From contig NZ_JAESDI010000016.1 in assembly GCF_019249215.1 (NCBI RefSeq), positions 1 through 64,000 of the forward strand: a stretch of DNA of 64,000 nt, given 5' to 3'. The translations under genes were made by a program, and so were the position numbers. The notes below the pieces were generated by a model that was given only the letters and a program-made list of their open reading frames with translations, did no database searches and was not told the DNA's origin. Position 1 is the stretch's first letter. The number at the start of each line of letters is the position of its first letter. Of the stretch, positions 14,501 through 23,623 are shown in pieces. The stretch is from Alteromonas lipotrueae. GTDB lineage: Bacteria > Pseudomonadota > Gammaproteobacteria > Enterobacterales > Alteromonadaceae.

Positions 14501-16128
14501 GACACTGATTTCGTTTCTTCTTCGATTTCAGCCAATAGGCTGCATGGCATAAAGCTATCAGAATTAGCTTCTTTGACGTGCAGTTTAAATCGCTCGGGAA
14601 TATCATCACCTAATAATGTACCGGTTTTTACTAGCGGAAATATTTCGTCGTATCGCGCGATACTTGCTTGATCTACACGTCTAAATATATGCGTGCGGTT
14701 TAATTCTGTTGTACTTACATGGCCGGTTGAAGACAGCATATCCATTAATGCATGTAAGGTTTTTTTGTGAAAGCGATACACGCGTTCAGATTTATCCGTC
14801 ACATCTAGCCCTTTAGCCAGTTTTGGATCTTGCGTAGCAACGCCAGTTGGACACTTATTAGTGTTACACGACAATGACTGCACACAACCAAGCGCCAGCA
14901 TCATACCTCTTGCACTATTACAAATATCTGCACCCAAACTTAAGTTTTTAACCAACTGAAATGCTGAGATAATTTTACCTGAGGCAATAATTTTTATTTG
15001 TTTTCTTAAGTCGAAACCAATCAAACAATCATCTACAAATGCCAGTGCTTCTCTAAGTGGGAATCCAATTGAGTTTGTATATTCCAGTGGGGCGGCGCCG
15101 GTACCACCCTCACCTCCATCTACCGTGATAAAGTCGGGGGTAATACCAGTTTCTACCATGGCTTTACACATGGCAATAAATTCACTTTTTCTGCCTAACG
15201 CTAGTTTAATTCCAATGGGCTTGCCACCACTTAGGTCGCGAAGCTTTTGTATATAATCAATCATCTCTAATGGCGTAGAAAAGGCGCTATGACGTGGTGG
15301 TGAATCTACCTGAGTACCTGGCTCTACGCCTCTAATTTTCGCTATTTCAGGTGTATTTTTATAGGCTGGTAATATACCACCATGGCCGGGTTTTGCGCCT
15401 TGGCTTAACTTAATTTCAATCATTTTAACTTGCGGCAAACACGCTTTGTCTTTAAACAAATTGGCATCAAACTTCCCGTCTTTGGTCCGGCACCCAAAAT
15501 AGCCTGTGCCAATTTGCCAAACAATGTCACCACCGTTTTCTTCGTGGTAAGGCGTTAAGCCTCCTTCGCCAGTGTTATGGAAAAAGTTACCCTTCTTTGC
15601 GCCCTTGTTAAGCGCCAGAATGGCATTTTTAGACAGGCTACCAAAGCTCATCGCACTAATATTTAGAATGCTCGCATGGTATGGTTGCTTGCAGTCTTTT
15701 CCACCTATCGTTACCCTTGGGTCGTGGTTCATTTCATCAATATCACGGGCCGATAATGAATGTCCTATCCATTCATAACCATCGTCGTACGTATTTAACT
15801 GGGTGCCAAAAGGAATGGTTTCTCTACTGTTTTTTGCTCGTTGGTATACAATAGAGCGAAACATACGGGATATAGGCGCGCCGCCAGTATCTGATTCTAA
15901 AACATACTGCTGTATAAAGGGGCGCAGTGACTCTATGGTCCAGCGAGTTCTGCCAATTAGCGGGAAGTTTTTCAAAATCGCATGTTTGTTCTGGACTGTG
16001 TCGACTATCGCTAAAACCAGTAACATCACGGTTAACAATAGAAACCACCACGCTGGATGCCAATAAAAACCTAGCAATAGGTTACAAATAAATAATGCCG
16101 TTAAGCTTCCTAAGATTTGATTTCGCAT
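14497..16128 (-). CDS. FMN-binding glutamate synthase-family protein
   Basis: 543 aa. Two N-terminal membrane helices (residues about 5-45), then the glutamate synthase central/FMN barrel: SMSFGSLSKNAILALNKGA, 'NTGEGGLTPYH', KPGHGGILPAYK, TVDGGEGGTGAAP, and the 3Fe-4S cysteines in C-x5-C-x4-C (CVQSLSCNTNKC). It lacks the glutaminase domain of GltB, so it is a stand-alone member of unknown substrate. Expressed toward the cytochrome gene. Confidence 0.85.
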   Translation of the reverse strand: MRNQILGSLTALFICNLLLGFYWHPAWWFLLLTVMLLVLAIVDTVQNKHAILKNFPLIGRTRWTIESLRPFIQQYVLESDTGGAPISRMFRSIVYQRAKNSRETIPFGTQLNTYDDGYEWIGHSLSARDIDEMNHDPRVTIGGKDCKQPYHASILNISAMSFGSLSKNAILALNKGAKKGNFFHNTGEGGLTPYHEENGGDIVWQIGTGYFGCRTKDGKFDANLFKDKACLPQVKMIEIKLSQGAKPGHGGILPAYKNTPEIAKIRGVEPGTQVDSPPRHSAFSTPLEMIDYIQKLRDLSGGKPIGIKLALGRKSEFIAMCKAMVETGITPDFITVDGGEGGTGAAPLEYTNSIGFPLREALAFVDDCLIGFDLRKQIKIIASGKIISAFQLVKNLSLGADICNSARGMMLALGCVQSLSCNTNKCPTGVATQDPKLAKGLDVTDKSERVYRFHKKTLHALMDMLSSTGHVSTTELNRTHIFRRVDQASIARYDEIFPLVKTGTLLGDDIPERFKLHVKEANSDSFMPCSLLAEIEEETKSVS

Positions 16129-16449
16129 AGCTACTCCACATGTGATTACCAGTTGTTACTGTTCCAACACAATTTCGGGTTTTATTAGGCGGTATATTAC
16201 GTATTACTATATCTTTAATTGATAAAACCTACAGCGATATAAACGCAACATAATGGTATCTATCTTTTCCCATTCGCTCCGGTTTCATTACATGCTAATC
16301 TAAACACCTCTATATACATCAGCGTGTTTTGTATTTTGAGTGATCGCCGCGCTAACTAATGTAAGAATGTAAGGTACGGATGTTATGGCTTAAACGGACG
16401 ACAGACATTCCTATTTGTACTAATCAATCGAAATGGTGAAAGGTAATTC
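16129..16449. other. Divergent intergenic region
   Basis: 320 bases between two divergent starts. It must hold both promoters. I see no repeat, RNA gene or FNR box; an AAGG-containing ribosome site precedes 16450. Confidence 0.5.
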
Positions 16450-18024
16450 ATGGAGTATGCATTTCTTCTGTTCGCATTTGTTTGCGGCTTAACGGTTAAA
16501 CTTATCGGGATCCCCCCGTTAGTAGGTTACTTAGTCGCTGGCTTCCTACTAAATTTTTCAGGTTATACACTCACTGATGATCTTACCAAGATAGCCAACT
16601 TGGGGATTACCATTATGTTGTTCACTATTGGTTTAAAATTAAACGTTCGCGACCTAAGTAAACGCGAAGTGTGGGCCGGTAGTATTTCGCACACTCTCAT
16701 TTGGGTGGGCATTGTGACTTGTGGTGTGTATGGCATTGCTGCAGTAGCCAGCCAGTATATAGAAGGGCTAACGTGGCAAAGCGCTACGCTGATTGCTTTT
16801 GCGTTAAGCTTCAGCAGTACGGTTTGTGTTATTAAAGTGCTAGAAGAAAGCGGTGAAAGTAAAACCCGTCATGGCCGACTTGCCATTGGTATTTTGGTTA
16901 TGCAGGATGTGTTTGCTGTTATATTTTTAGTGGCTGCCACAGGCAAACTCCCTTCGGTGTGGGCACTTGGGTTGTTGGCACTTATTCCCGCGATGCCGCT
17001 TATTAACCGTGTTATCAATAAGTCAGGTCACGGAGAGTTACTCCCTCTTACTGGGTTCATTCTTGCCTTAGGCGGCTATCACCTATTCGAGCTTGTGAAT
17101 ATAAAAGGCGATTTAGGTGCACTGATATTTGGCATTATGTTAGCGCAACATGAAAAGGCCAGTGAGCTTGCTAAATCGTTACTTAGCTTCAAAGACTTAT
17201 TCCTGATAGGCTTTTTCCTTACCATCGGGCTGACCGCGCTTCCTGATTTCAACATGATTATTATCGCGTTGGTATTCTGTTTGTTTATCCCTATAAAGGC
17301 TGCCCTATTCTTTGGCTTATTTACGTCACTTCGATTACGAGGCCGAACGTCTTATTTAAGTAGCCTTGTGCTGTCTAACTTCAGTGAATTTGGGCTTATT
17401 GTAGGCGCGCTTGCGGTATCGCTAGGTTTATTGGCCGAAAGCTGGTTAGTAGTGATTGCACTTTCATTGTCCGTCTCTTTCGTTATTACTAGTGTGCTGT
17501 ATCGCACCTCGCATTCTCAATATCACAAATATAAAGACACGATTAAACGTTACGAAAAGAACCGCCGGCTTAAAGAAGACATTTATCCTACGTTGCACAA
17601 AGCAGAGTTTTTAGTGTTGGGAATGGGACGCGTTGGGCAAGGTGCATTTAATGCGCTTTCTAAACTTGCTGACGTGAGTGTATGGGGTATGGACGCCGAT
17701 AGAGTGAAAGTAAAACAACTTGCCAGTGAAGGGTTAAACGTTATTTGCGGTGACGGTGAAGATGTAGACTTATGGGACAACCTAGAAATTAAAAACGTTC
17801 ACTTAATTCTTTTGGCACTCCCTTCTATTCAAGATGCCATTAATATTACCCGTCAACTTAGAAATGCAGGTTATACCGGTAAAGTAGCGGCAATCGCGCG
17901 GTATGAGGATGAAGTGAATTACTTACTAGAACAAGGTGTTGATAAAGTATTTAACTTTTTCACTGAAGCGGGTTTAGGTTTTGCGGAAGAAAGTTTAGCC
18001 TATGCAAATACGCAACAGGAATAG
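16450..18024 (+). CDS. Cation:proton antiporter with NAD-binding regulatory domain (KefB/YbaL type)
   Basis: 524 aa. About twelve membrane helices in the first 355 residues form a CPA2 exchanger (IGIPPLVGYLVAGFLLN, 'VMQDVFAVIF', SSTVCVIKVL). A soluble TrkA-N Rossmann domain follows (VLGMGRVGQGAFNAL, about 385-400). The family moves K+ or Na+ against H+ in the inner membrane, gated by nucleotide or redox state. Stands alone, with its own ribosome site GAAAGG. Confidence 0.88.
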   Translation: MEYAFLLFAFVCGLTVKLIGIPPLVGYLVAGFLLNFSGYTLTDDLTKIANLGITIMLFTIGLKLNVRDLSKREVWAGSISHTLIWVGIVTCGVYGIAAVASQYIEGLTWQSATLIAFALSFSSTVCVIKVLEESGESKTRHGRLAIGILVMQDVFAVIFLVAATGKLPSVWALGLLALIPAMPLINRVINKSGHGELLPLTGFILALGGYHLFELVNIKGDLGALIFGIMLAQHEKASELAKSLLSFKDLFLIGFFLTIGLTALPDFNMIIIALVFCLFIPIKAALFFGLFTSLRLRGRTSYLSSLVLSNFSEFGLIVGALAVSLGLLAESWLVVIALSLSVSFVITSVLYRTSHSQYHKYKDTIKRYEKNRRLKEDIYPTLHKAEFLVLGMGRVGQGAFNALSKLADVSVWGMDADRVKVKQLASEGLNVICGDGEDVDLWDNLEIKNVHLILLALPSIQDAINITRQLRNAGYTGKVAAIARYEDEVNYLLEQGVDKVFNFFTEAGLGFAEESLAYANTQQE

Positions 18025-18101
18025 CTCGCTATTCTTAATGCAAACAAAGGATGAAGTGATAACCATTTCTATTTGTATGCCGTTGTTTTTAAAGTAATTT
18101 T

Positions 18102-18130
18102 TTGACATCTTTACGTTTTCGGTCTACACT
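18102..18130 (+). promoter_or_regulatory. Sigma-70 promoter of the bacterioferritin operon
   Basis: TTGACA (18102-18107), 17-base spacer, TACACT (18125-18130). Transcription would start near 18137, 24 bases before the first ATG. Confidence 0.7.
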
Positions 18131-18160
18131 AGCGTCATATTGATAATTAAGGTTTTTACT

Positions 18161-18637
18161 ATGCAAGGTGACAAACAAGTCGTCGCGAAGCTGAATGATG
18201 TACTCACCAGTGAGTTAACGTCTATAAATCAGTACTTTCTGCATGCACGTATGTTCAAAAATTGGGGCTTACAAGAGCTCAATGAAAAGAACTACAAAAA
18301 GTCGATTAAAGACATGAAGCAAGCAGATGAGTTAATTGAGCGCATTCTATTTTTAGAAGGTTTACCTAACCTTCAGGCGTTGGGCAAACTTTATATCGGT
18401 GAAGATACTGAGGAAATGCTGAGCTGCGATGCCAGATTCCAAAAAGAACAGTTACCATTATTACGCGAAGCCATCGCGCTGTGCGAAGAGAAGCGGGACT
18501 ACGTTACACGCGACATCCTAGAATCAATTTTAGAGTACGAAGAAGATCATTTAGATTGGATTGAAACTCAAGAATATCAAATTGGCGCTATGGGTATTGA
18601 AAACTACCTTCAGGCGCAAGTAATGGGAGATGACTAA
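18161..18637 (+). CDS. bfr: Bacterioferritin, haem-binding subunit with degenerate ferroxidase centre
   Basis: 158 aa from the ATG at 18161 (AAGG 9 bases upstream); an in-frame TTG at 18140 is not needed. Four-helix ferritin fold. The haem ligand M52 is kept, but ferroxidase residues differ from E. coli Bfr: E51 is Asp, H54 is Gln and E94 is Gln, while E18, E127 and H130 remain. It is followed with a one-base overlap by a second Bfr with the opposite pattern, so the two probably build a mixed 24-mer for iron storage. Confidence 0.88.
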   Translation: MQGDKQVVAKLNDVLTSELTSINQYFLHARMFKNWGLQELNEKNYKKSIKDMKQADELIERILFLEGLPNLQALGKLYIGEDTEEMLSCDARFQKEQLPLLREAIALCEEKRDYVTRDILESILEYEEDHLDWIETQEYQIGAMGIENYLQAQVMGDD

Positions 18638-19104
18638 TGAAAGGTAATCAGACCATCATTAAAGGTCTAAACGAGCTACTTTCTTATGAACTGGCCGCTA
18701 TGGATCAATACTTCATTCATTCTCAAATGTATTTAGATTGGGGTCTTACCAAGCTATATGAGCGAATCGACCACGAATTTGACGATGAGCGTGGCCACGC
18801 CACTAAACTTATCGAGCGTATGCTGTTTTTAGAAGGCGTTCCAGACATGGTCACGCGGACTGGCTTTAAAGTAGGTTCAGATGTACCTGAAATGCTTGAA
18901 AGCGACCTTCGTGTTGAATATGAAGTAGATGCAAAACTTAAAGAAGTTATCGCGCTATGTGAGTCTGAAAAAGACTACGTAACACGTGATATCTTAGTCG
19001 TACTACTTGACGATACCGAGCGTGATCACGCGCATTGGTTAGAGCAACAACTTGGCCTAGTGAAACGCCTTGGCTTGGCTAATTACTTACAGTCTCAAAT
19101 GTAA
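18637..19104 (+). CDS. bfr: Bacterioferritin, ferroxidase subunit lacking the haem ligand
   Basis: 155 aa. Retains ferroxidase residues E18, E51, H54, E94 and an E-x-x-H motif (ERDH) near 128-131, but position 52 is Arg instead of the haem-ligating Met. It thus complements the upstream subunit. Such paired subunits are known in Neisseria, Pseudomonas and Magnetospirillum. Cytoplasmic iron oxidation and storage. Confidence 0.88.
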   Translation: MKGNQTIIKGLNELLSYELAAMDQYFIHSQMYLDWGLTKLYERIDHEFDDERGHATKLIERMLFLEGVPDMVTRTGFKVGSDVPEMLESDLRVEYEVDAKLKEVIALCESEKDYVTRDILVVLLDDTERDHAHWLEQQLGLVKRLGLANYLQSQM

Positions 19105-19110
19105 GTAATA

Positions 19111-19590
19111 CTAAATTTTAGTTTCGAAGTTCAGGTAGCTTGGTGCTGCCTGCCCTTCTATATTTAGCCGCAATTGCCACTTCATAGTCGATTCACTACA
19201 ACTTCCCAACATAAACCAGCCTGACCATTCCCCATTGTGTTTATTTTCTAGCAACACGGGCACTTTTCCCATGTACATATTTACGCCTTCAATCCACGCG
19301 CTTTCTATGTTTGTACCTACAGGTAAATCGAGTACTAAGGTGATAGAGGTTTCAGGTTCTACTTTCTCTGAAAATTCCGCATAGGCATGCTGGCCATGTA
19401 TTAAAAATTCACAGTGCTCGTTGACAAATGTACAGCTCTCTCCTATTTCCTTTAAGGGGCCCGAAGAAGGCGTGGCGGACATTTGGTATTGATGCACGGT
19501 AAATACACATGCTGCAACGACAAAAATACAAAGTGGGGTAAGCCACTTTTGTGAATAAAATGATCTCTTTTTGTTACTGTTATTTAGCAT
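19111..19590 (-). CDS. Hypothetical membrane-anchored periplasmic protein
   Basis: 159 aa: cytoplasmic basic start, one transmembrane helix (residues about 16-35) and a beta-rich periplasmic domain with four Cys (CTFVNEHC, GSCSES). Divergent from the cbb3 oxidase operon across a 229-base region with an FNR box. Not recognised. Location suggests a link to oxidase assembly or copper, but that is only a neighbourhood argument. Confidence 0.6.
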   Translation of the reverse strand: MLNNSNKKRSFYSQKWLTPLCIFVVAACVFTVHQYQMSATPSSGPLKEIGESCTFVNEHCEFLIHGQHAYAEFSEKVEPETSITLVLDLPVGTNIESAWIEGVNMYMGKVPVLLENKHNGEWSGWFMLGSCSESTMKWQLRLNIEGQAAPSYLNFETKI

Positions 19591-19615
19591 TTCTTAAATT
19601 TTGTATATTTCTTCA

Positions 19616-19629
19616 TTGATGGAGATCAA
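19616..19629. promoter_or_regulatory. FNR box (perfect) upstream of ccoN
   Basis: TTGAT-GGAG-ATCAA, 190 bases before the ccoN ATG. A TGTAAT -10 at 19655-19660 fits a class II FNR promoter starting near 19664. On the minus strand the same geometry would fall inside the hypothetical gene, so ccoN is the likelier target. Confidence 0.78.
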
Positions 19630-19819
19630 GCTCAGGTAGTTTATGGTATCTTTTTGTAATTAAAAACCTTATCATCCGCGTACCAACTGGCTTGGAGACT
19701 ATAATTATTACTCTTTCCGAGCTCGGTGTGAAGCGTTATTCCGTTGCTTTCGCATGTCTAGACCGTACTTGAACGGCTGTTGGAGACCATAGTTCATTTG
19801 AAGTGGAAGATTCATTAAA

Positions 19820-21253
19820 ATGAGTGAAATAAGCCAAGCACAACCTGACTACAATTATAAAGTAGTTAGGCAATTTACCATTATGACCATAGTCTGGGGT
19901 ATCATTGGTATGGGCCTAGGGGTATTTATTGCCGCGCAATTATTTGCACCTATGCTTAACTTTGACACACCATGGCTAACGTTTTCGCGTCTGCGTCCTT
20001 TGCACACCAATGCCGTTATTTTTGCCTTCGGCGGCTGTGCGTTGTTCGCAACGTCATACTACATCGTTCAGCGTACCTCTCAGGTTAGACTGTTCAGTGA
20101 TAAACTTGCTGCATTTACGTTTTGGGGCTGGCAAGCCGTTATCGTATTGGCGGTAGTTTCTCTACCTTTAGGTTTAACCAGCTCGAAAGAATACGCTGAA
20201 CTAGAATGGCCAATCGATATACTGATTACGCTGGTCTGGCTCGCTTATATCATTAACTTCTTCGGAACCCTAGTTATCCGAAAAGTGTCGCATATTTATG
20301 TTGCGAACTGGTTCTTAGGGGCGTTCATGCTTACCGTTGCTGTATTGCATATTGGTAATAGCATGGCCATTCCGGTGTCTTTCACTAAGTCTTACTCATT
20401 GTATGCAGGCGCAGTAGACGCCATGATGCAGTGGTGGTACGGCCATAACGCAGTAGGTTTCTTCCTAACTGCTGGCTTCTTGGGCATGATGTATTACTTC
20501 GTTCCTAAGCAAGCAGGTCGCCCAGTTTACTCGTACAGATTATCTATTGTTCACTTTTGGGCATTGATTTCATTGTACATTTGGGCTGGTCCTCACCACT
20601 TACATTATACTGCCCTACCCGATTGGACACAGTCGCTAGGTATGGTTATGTCTATCATTCTATTCGTTCCTTCTTGGGGCGGAATGATTAACGGTATAAT
20701 GACGCTATCTGGTGCATGGCATAAATTGCGTACTGACCCTGTATTACGTTTCTTAATTGTTTCATTGTCTTTCTATGGTATGTCTACCTTCGAAGGCCCA
20801 ATGATGGCAATTAAAACAGTTAACGCATTGTCTCACTACACAGACTGGACTATCGGCCACGTACACTCTGGTGCACTAGGTTGGGTAGCCATGGTATCAA
20901 TTGGTTCTATCTACCACTTAATACCTATCCTGTTTGGTCAGCCGTCGATGTACAGCACACGTCTTGTTAATGTTCATTTCTGGTTAGCAACCATTGGTGT
21001 AGTGCTTTATATCGTAGCAATGTGGATGTCAGGTGTTCTTCAAGGGCTAATGTGGCGTGCAGTAAATGCTGACGGTACATTAACGTATAGCTTTGTAGAA
21101 TCGCTTGAAGCGTCTAAACCTTTCTATGTGGTTCGTTTCATTGGTGGTTGTTTCGTGGTTACTGGCATGCTTATCATGGCCTACAACACATGGAAAACCG
21201 TTCGTGCCCCTAAAGGTAGTATCGCTGCTGATGTTACAACTCAGCCAGCGTAA
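19820..21253 (+). CDS. ccoN: Cytochrome cbb3 oxidase catalytic subunit I
   Basis: 477 aa with about twelve membrane helices and the haem-copper ligand histidines of the family ([62 protein letters not shown]). Terminal oxidase reducing O2 to water at very low oxygen while pumping protons. First gene of ccoNOQP, preceded by an FNR box. Confidence 0.95.
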   Translation: MSEISQAQPDYNYKVVRQFTIMTIVWGIIGMGLGVFIAAQLFAPMLNFDTPWLTFSRLRPLHTNAVIFAFGGCALFATSYYIVQRTSQVRLFSDKLAAFTFWGWQAVIVLAVVSLPLGLTSSKEYAELEWPIDILITLVWLAYIINFFGTLVIRKVSHIYVANWFLGAFMLTVAVLHIGNSMAIPVSFTKSYSLYAGAVDAMMQWWYGHNAVGFFLTAGFLGMMYYFVPKQAGRPVYSYRLSIVHFWALISLYIWAGPHHLHYTALPDWTQSLGMVMSIILFVPSWGGMINGIMTLSGAWHKLRTDPVLRFLIVSLSFYGMSTFEGPMMAIKTVNALSHYTDWTIGHVHSGALGWVAMVSIGSIYHLIPILFGQPSMYSTRLVNVHFWLATIGVVLYIVAMWMSGVLQGLMWRAVNADGTLTYSFVESLEASKPFYVVRFIGGCFVVTGMLIMAYNTWKTVRAPKGSIAADVTTQPA

Positions 21254-21268
21254 TAAGGAGACGACCTA

Positions 21269-21874
21269 ATGAAAAATCCACATGAGTTAATTGAAAAAAA
21301 TGTCGGCCTGTTAACCGTGCTAATCCTTGTTGCGATTAGCTTCGGTGCCATGGTTCAAATTACGCCGCTGATGTTTCAGCAGCAAACAATGGAACCGGTA
21401 ACAGGCTTACGTCCTTACACAGCATTAGAATTAGAAGGCCGTGACATCTATATCCGTGAAGGATGTGTTGGTTGTCACAGTCAAATGATTCGTCCGTTCC
21501 GTGCCGAAACAGAACGTTACGGTCACTACAGTGTTGCTGGTGAGTCAGTATGGGAACACCCTTTCCTTTGGGGTTCTAAGCGTACTGGTCCTGACCTAGC
21601 ACGTGTTGGTGGGCGTTACAGTGATGAATGGCATCGTGTTCACCTGCTTAATCCGCGTAACGTGGTACCTGAGTCGAACATGCCTGGGTTCCCATGGCTT
21701 GCAGAAAACAAACTTGACGGTAAGTTAACCGCCAAGAAGATGGAAGTTTTCCAAGGCTTTGGCGTACCGTATACCGACGAAGATGTCGCGGGAGCACAAG
21801 CGGCAGTACAGGGTAAATCTGAAATGGAAGCCCTTATTGCATACCTACAATCTCTTGGCACACATTTGAAATAA
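21269..21874 (+). CDS. ccoO: Cytochrome cbb3 oxidase subunit II (monohaem)
   Basis: 201 aa: N-terminal membrane anchor (residues about 10-30), haem c motif CVGCH ([17 protein letters not shown]) and the typical [16 protein letters not shown] segment. Passes electrons toward CcoN. AAGGAG ribosome site, 15 bases after ccoN. Confidence 0.95.
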   Translation: MKNPHELIEKNVGLLTVLILVAISFGAMVQITPLMFQQQTMEPVTGLRPYTALELEGRDIYIREGCVGCHSQMIRPFRAETERYGHYSVAGESVWEHPFLWGSKRTGPDLARVGGRYSDEWHRVHLLNPRNVVPESNMPGFPWLAENKLDGKLTAKKMEVFQGFGVPYTDEDVAGAQAAVQGKSEMEALIAYLQSLGTHLK

Positions 21875-21875
21875 T

Positions 21876-22037
21876 ATGGATCAAGGAATAGTAGGTAGCA
21901 TTTTTACTGTCATCGTCTTTGTTAGTTTCATTGGCATAGTTTGGTGGGCTTTTAGTAGCCGCAACAAGCAAAAGTTTGATGAAGCGGCGAATTTGCCTTT
22001 CGCAGACGAAGACAAAGAAAAATCAAAAGAAGATTAG
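21876..22037 (+). CDS. ccoQ: Cytochrome cbb3 oxidase small subunit
   Basis: 53 aa (starts MDQGIVGSIFTVIVFV), one transmembrane helix then a charged tail. It begins one base after the ccoO stop and lies in the expected place between ccoO and ccoP. Stabilises the complex. Confidence 0.88.
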   Translation: MDQGIVGSIFTVIVFVSFIGIVWWAFSSRNKQKFDEAANLPFADEDKEKSKED

Positions 22038-22053
22038 CAGGAGTCTCGAACTT

Positions 22054-23007
22054 ATGAGTATGTTTTGGACAATATGGATTTCAGTGATAACCCTAGGGTT
22101 AATCATTGGTTGCTATTTCCTTCTGCGCTGGTGTTTGTCTAACCAAACAGGCGTGCCAGAAGGAGAATCAATGGGGCATGAATTCGACGGCATCGAGGAG
22201 TTGAACAACCAGCTACCTCGTTGGTGGACAATCATGTTCTACATGACAATCATTTGGGGTTTTATCTACCTTGCCCTTTATCCTGGATTGGGTTCTTACG
22301 AAGGCTTATTTGGCTGGAAGAGTTCAAACCAAGGCATATTGACGCTTGAAGAATCGGCGCAAGCGCGTATCGATGCAAAAGAGCAAGGCAAGTTTGTAGA
22401 GTACGATCGTGAGTTGGATTATGCAGCTGAAAAGTTCGACCCAATTTTCGAAGCGTATGCGCAAATTCCTGTTGAGGAGCTAGCAAAGGACCCTGAAGCG
22501 AATAAAGTAGGGCAGCGTTTGTTTATGCAAAACTGTTCTCAGTGTCACGGTTCTGATGCTCGCGGTCAAAACGGTGGTTTCCCTAACCTTACTGATAACG
22601 ATTGGTTATACGGTGGTTCGGGTGCCAAAATTGTTGAAACCTTAACATTAGGCCGCAAAGCCGCTATGCCAGCATGGATAGATGTTATGGGTGAGAAAGG
22701 CATCGAAGAAGTGGTTGAATATGCATTAAGTCTTAGCGGACGTGATGTTGACCAGCAACTTGCTGACGCAGGTAAAGTTCGCTTTGCTGCATGCGCTGCC
22801 TGTCACGGCATGGACGGTAAAGGTAACCAAGCACTTGGTGCGCCTAACCTGACTGACAACATTTGGTTGTATGGTGGAAGTCATCGTGCGGTTACTGAAA
22901 CACTAACCTACGGCCGAAATGGTGTTATGCCTTCATTCAAGAAAACCTTGGGTGATGACAAAATCCATGTTGTTGCGTCATACGTATATAGTCTTTCTAA
23001 CGACTAA
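22054..23007 (+). CDS. ccoP: Cytochrome cbb3 oxidase subunit III (dihaem)
   Basis: 317 aa from the ATG at 22054, which has CAGGAG ten bases upstream; the frame is open further upstream but overlaps ccoQ. Two N-terminal helices, the PRWWTIMFYMTIIWG signature and two haem c motifs (CSQCH, CAACH), each followed by a PNLTDN-WLYGG segment. Entry point for electrons from soluble cytochromes c. Confidence 0.95.
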   Translation: MSMFWTIWISVITLGLIIGCYFLLRWCLSNQTGVPEGESMGHEFDGIEELNNQLPRWWTIMFYMTIIWGFIYLALYPGLGSYEGLFGWKSSNQGILTLEESAQARIDAKEQGKFVEYDRELDYAAEKFDPIFEAYAQIPVEELAKDPEANKVGQRLFMQNCSQCHGSDARGQNGGFPNLTDNDWLYGGSGAKIVETLTLGRKAAMPAWIDVMGEKGIEEVVEYALSLSGRDVDQQLADAGKVRFAACAACHGMDGKGNQALGAPNLTDNIWLYGGSHRAVTETLTYGRNGVMPSFKKTLGDDKIHVVASYVYSLSND

Positions 23008-23031
23008 ATTCGTATAACTAACAATAATGCT

Positions 23032-23061
23032 AAAAAGCCTCGTTATCACGAGGCTTTTTTT
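23032..23061 (+). terminator. Terminator of ccoNOQP
   Basis: AAAAAGCCTCG / CGAGGCTTTTTTT with a 5-6-base loop, 25 bases after ccoP. Confidence 0.88.
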
Positions 23062-23143
23062 ATGAGAAAATAGCCCTATCCGACTGTGTGCTTTAGCTTT
23101 TTATCGCGCCGGTTTTCCCGTAGTAAACGAGTTGATGTCATTA

Positions 23144-23623
23144 ATGAATACACCTTGGTATAAACAATTTTGGCCGTGGTTTCTTATCGCAGTTCCTCTT
23201 ATCACTTTGATAATGGGAGGCGTATTGTTAAAGCTAGCTATTTCAACCGAAGATAGCTTAGTGGTAGACGACTATTACAAAGAAGGTAAAGCCATTAATG
23301 CCCGGCTAGATAAAGAAGCCATTGCAAAACGAAAAAATATTACCACTGAGTTAACCATTACTGATGGCAGTATTGCAGTAAAATTCCATTCAGGTATTCC
23401 TGCAGAAGGAAACGCGCTTAAATTGAATTTTTATCATGTCACCATAGAAGAGCGTGATACAAGTGTATTATTAAGTCGTGATGCTAATGGTATTTACCGG
23501 GGTTTTGTTGAAAAAGACTTAACCGGTAAGTGGCAAGTTTCGCTTTCTCCTATAGATGACAGCTGGAAAGTACAAAATACGCTTCAACTCCCCTATTCTG
23601 GCGCTATCAAGTTTAACCCGTAA
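23144..23623 (+). CDS. fixH: FixH-family cbb3 assembly protein
   Basis: About 159 aa starting MNTPWYKQFWPWFLI; in-frame starts at 23132 and 23135 would add three or four residues. One transmembrane helix, then DYYKEGKAINARLDKE as is usual for FixH, and a periplasmic beta-domain. Required with CcoI for copper-dependent assembly of cbb3 oxidase. Overlaps ccoI by one base (TAATG). Confidence 0.85.
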   Translation: MNTPWYKQFWPWFLIAVPLITLIMGGVLLKLAISTEDSLVVDDYYKEGKAINARLDKEAIAKRKNITTELTITDGSIAVKFHSGIPAEGNALKLNFYHVTIEERDTSVLLSRDANGIYRGFVEKDLTGKWQVSLSPIDDSWKVQNTLQLPYSGAIKFNP

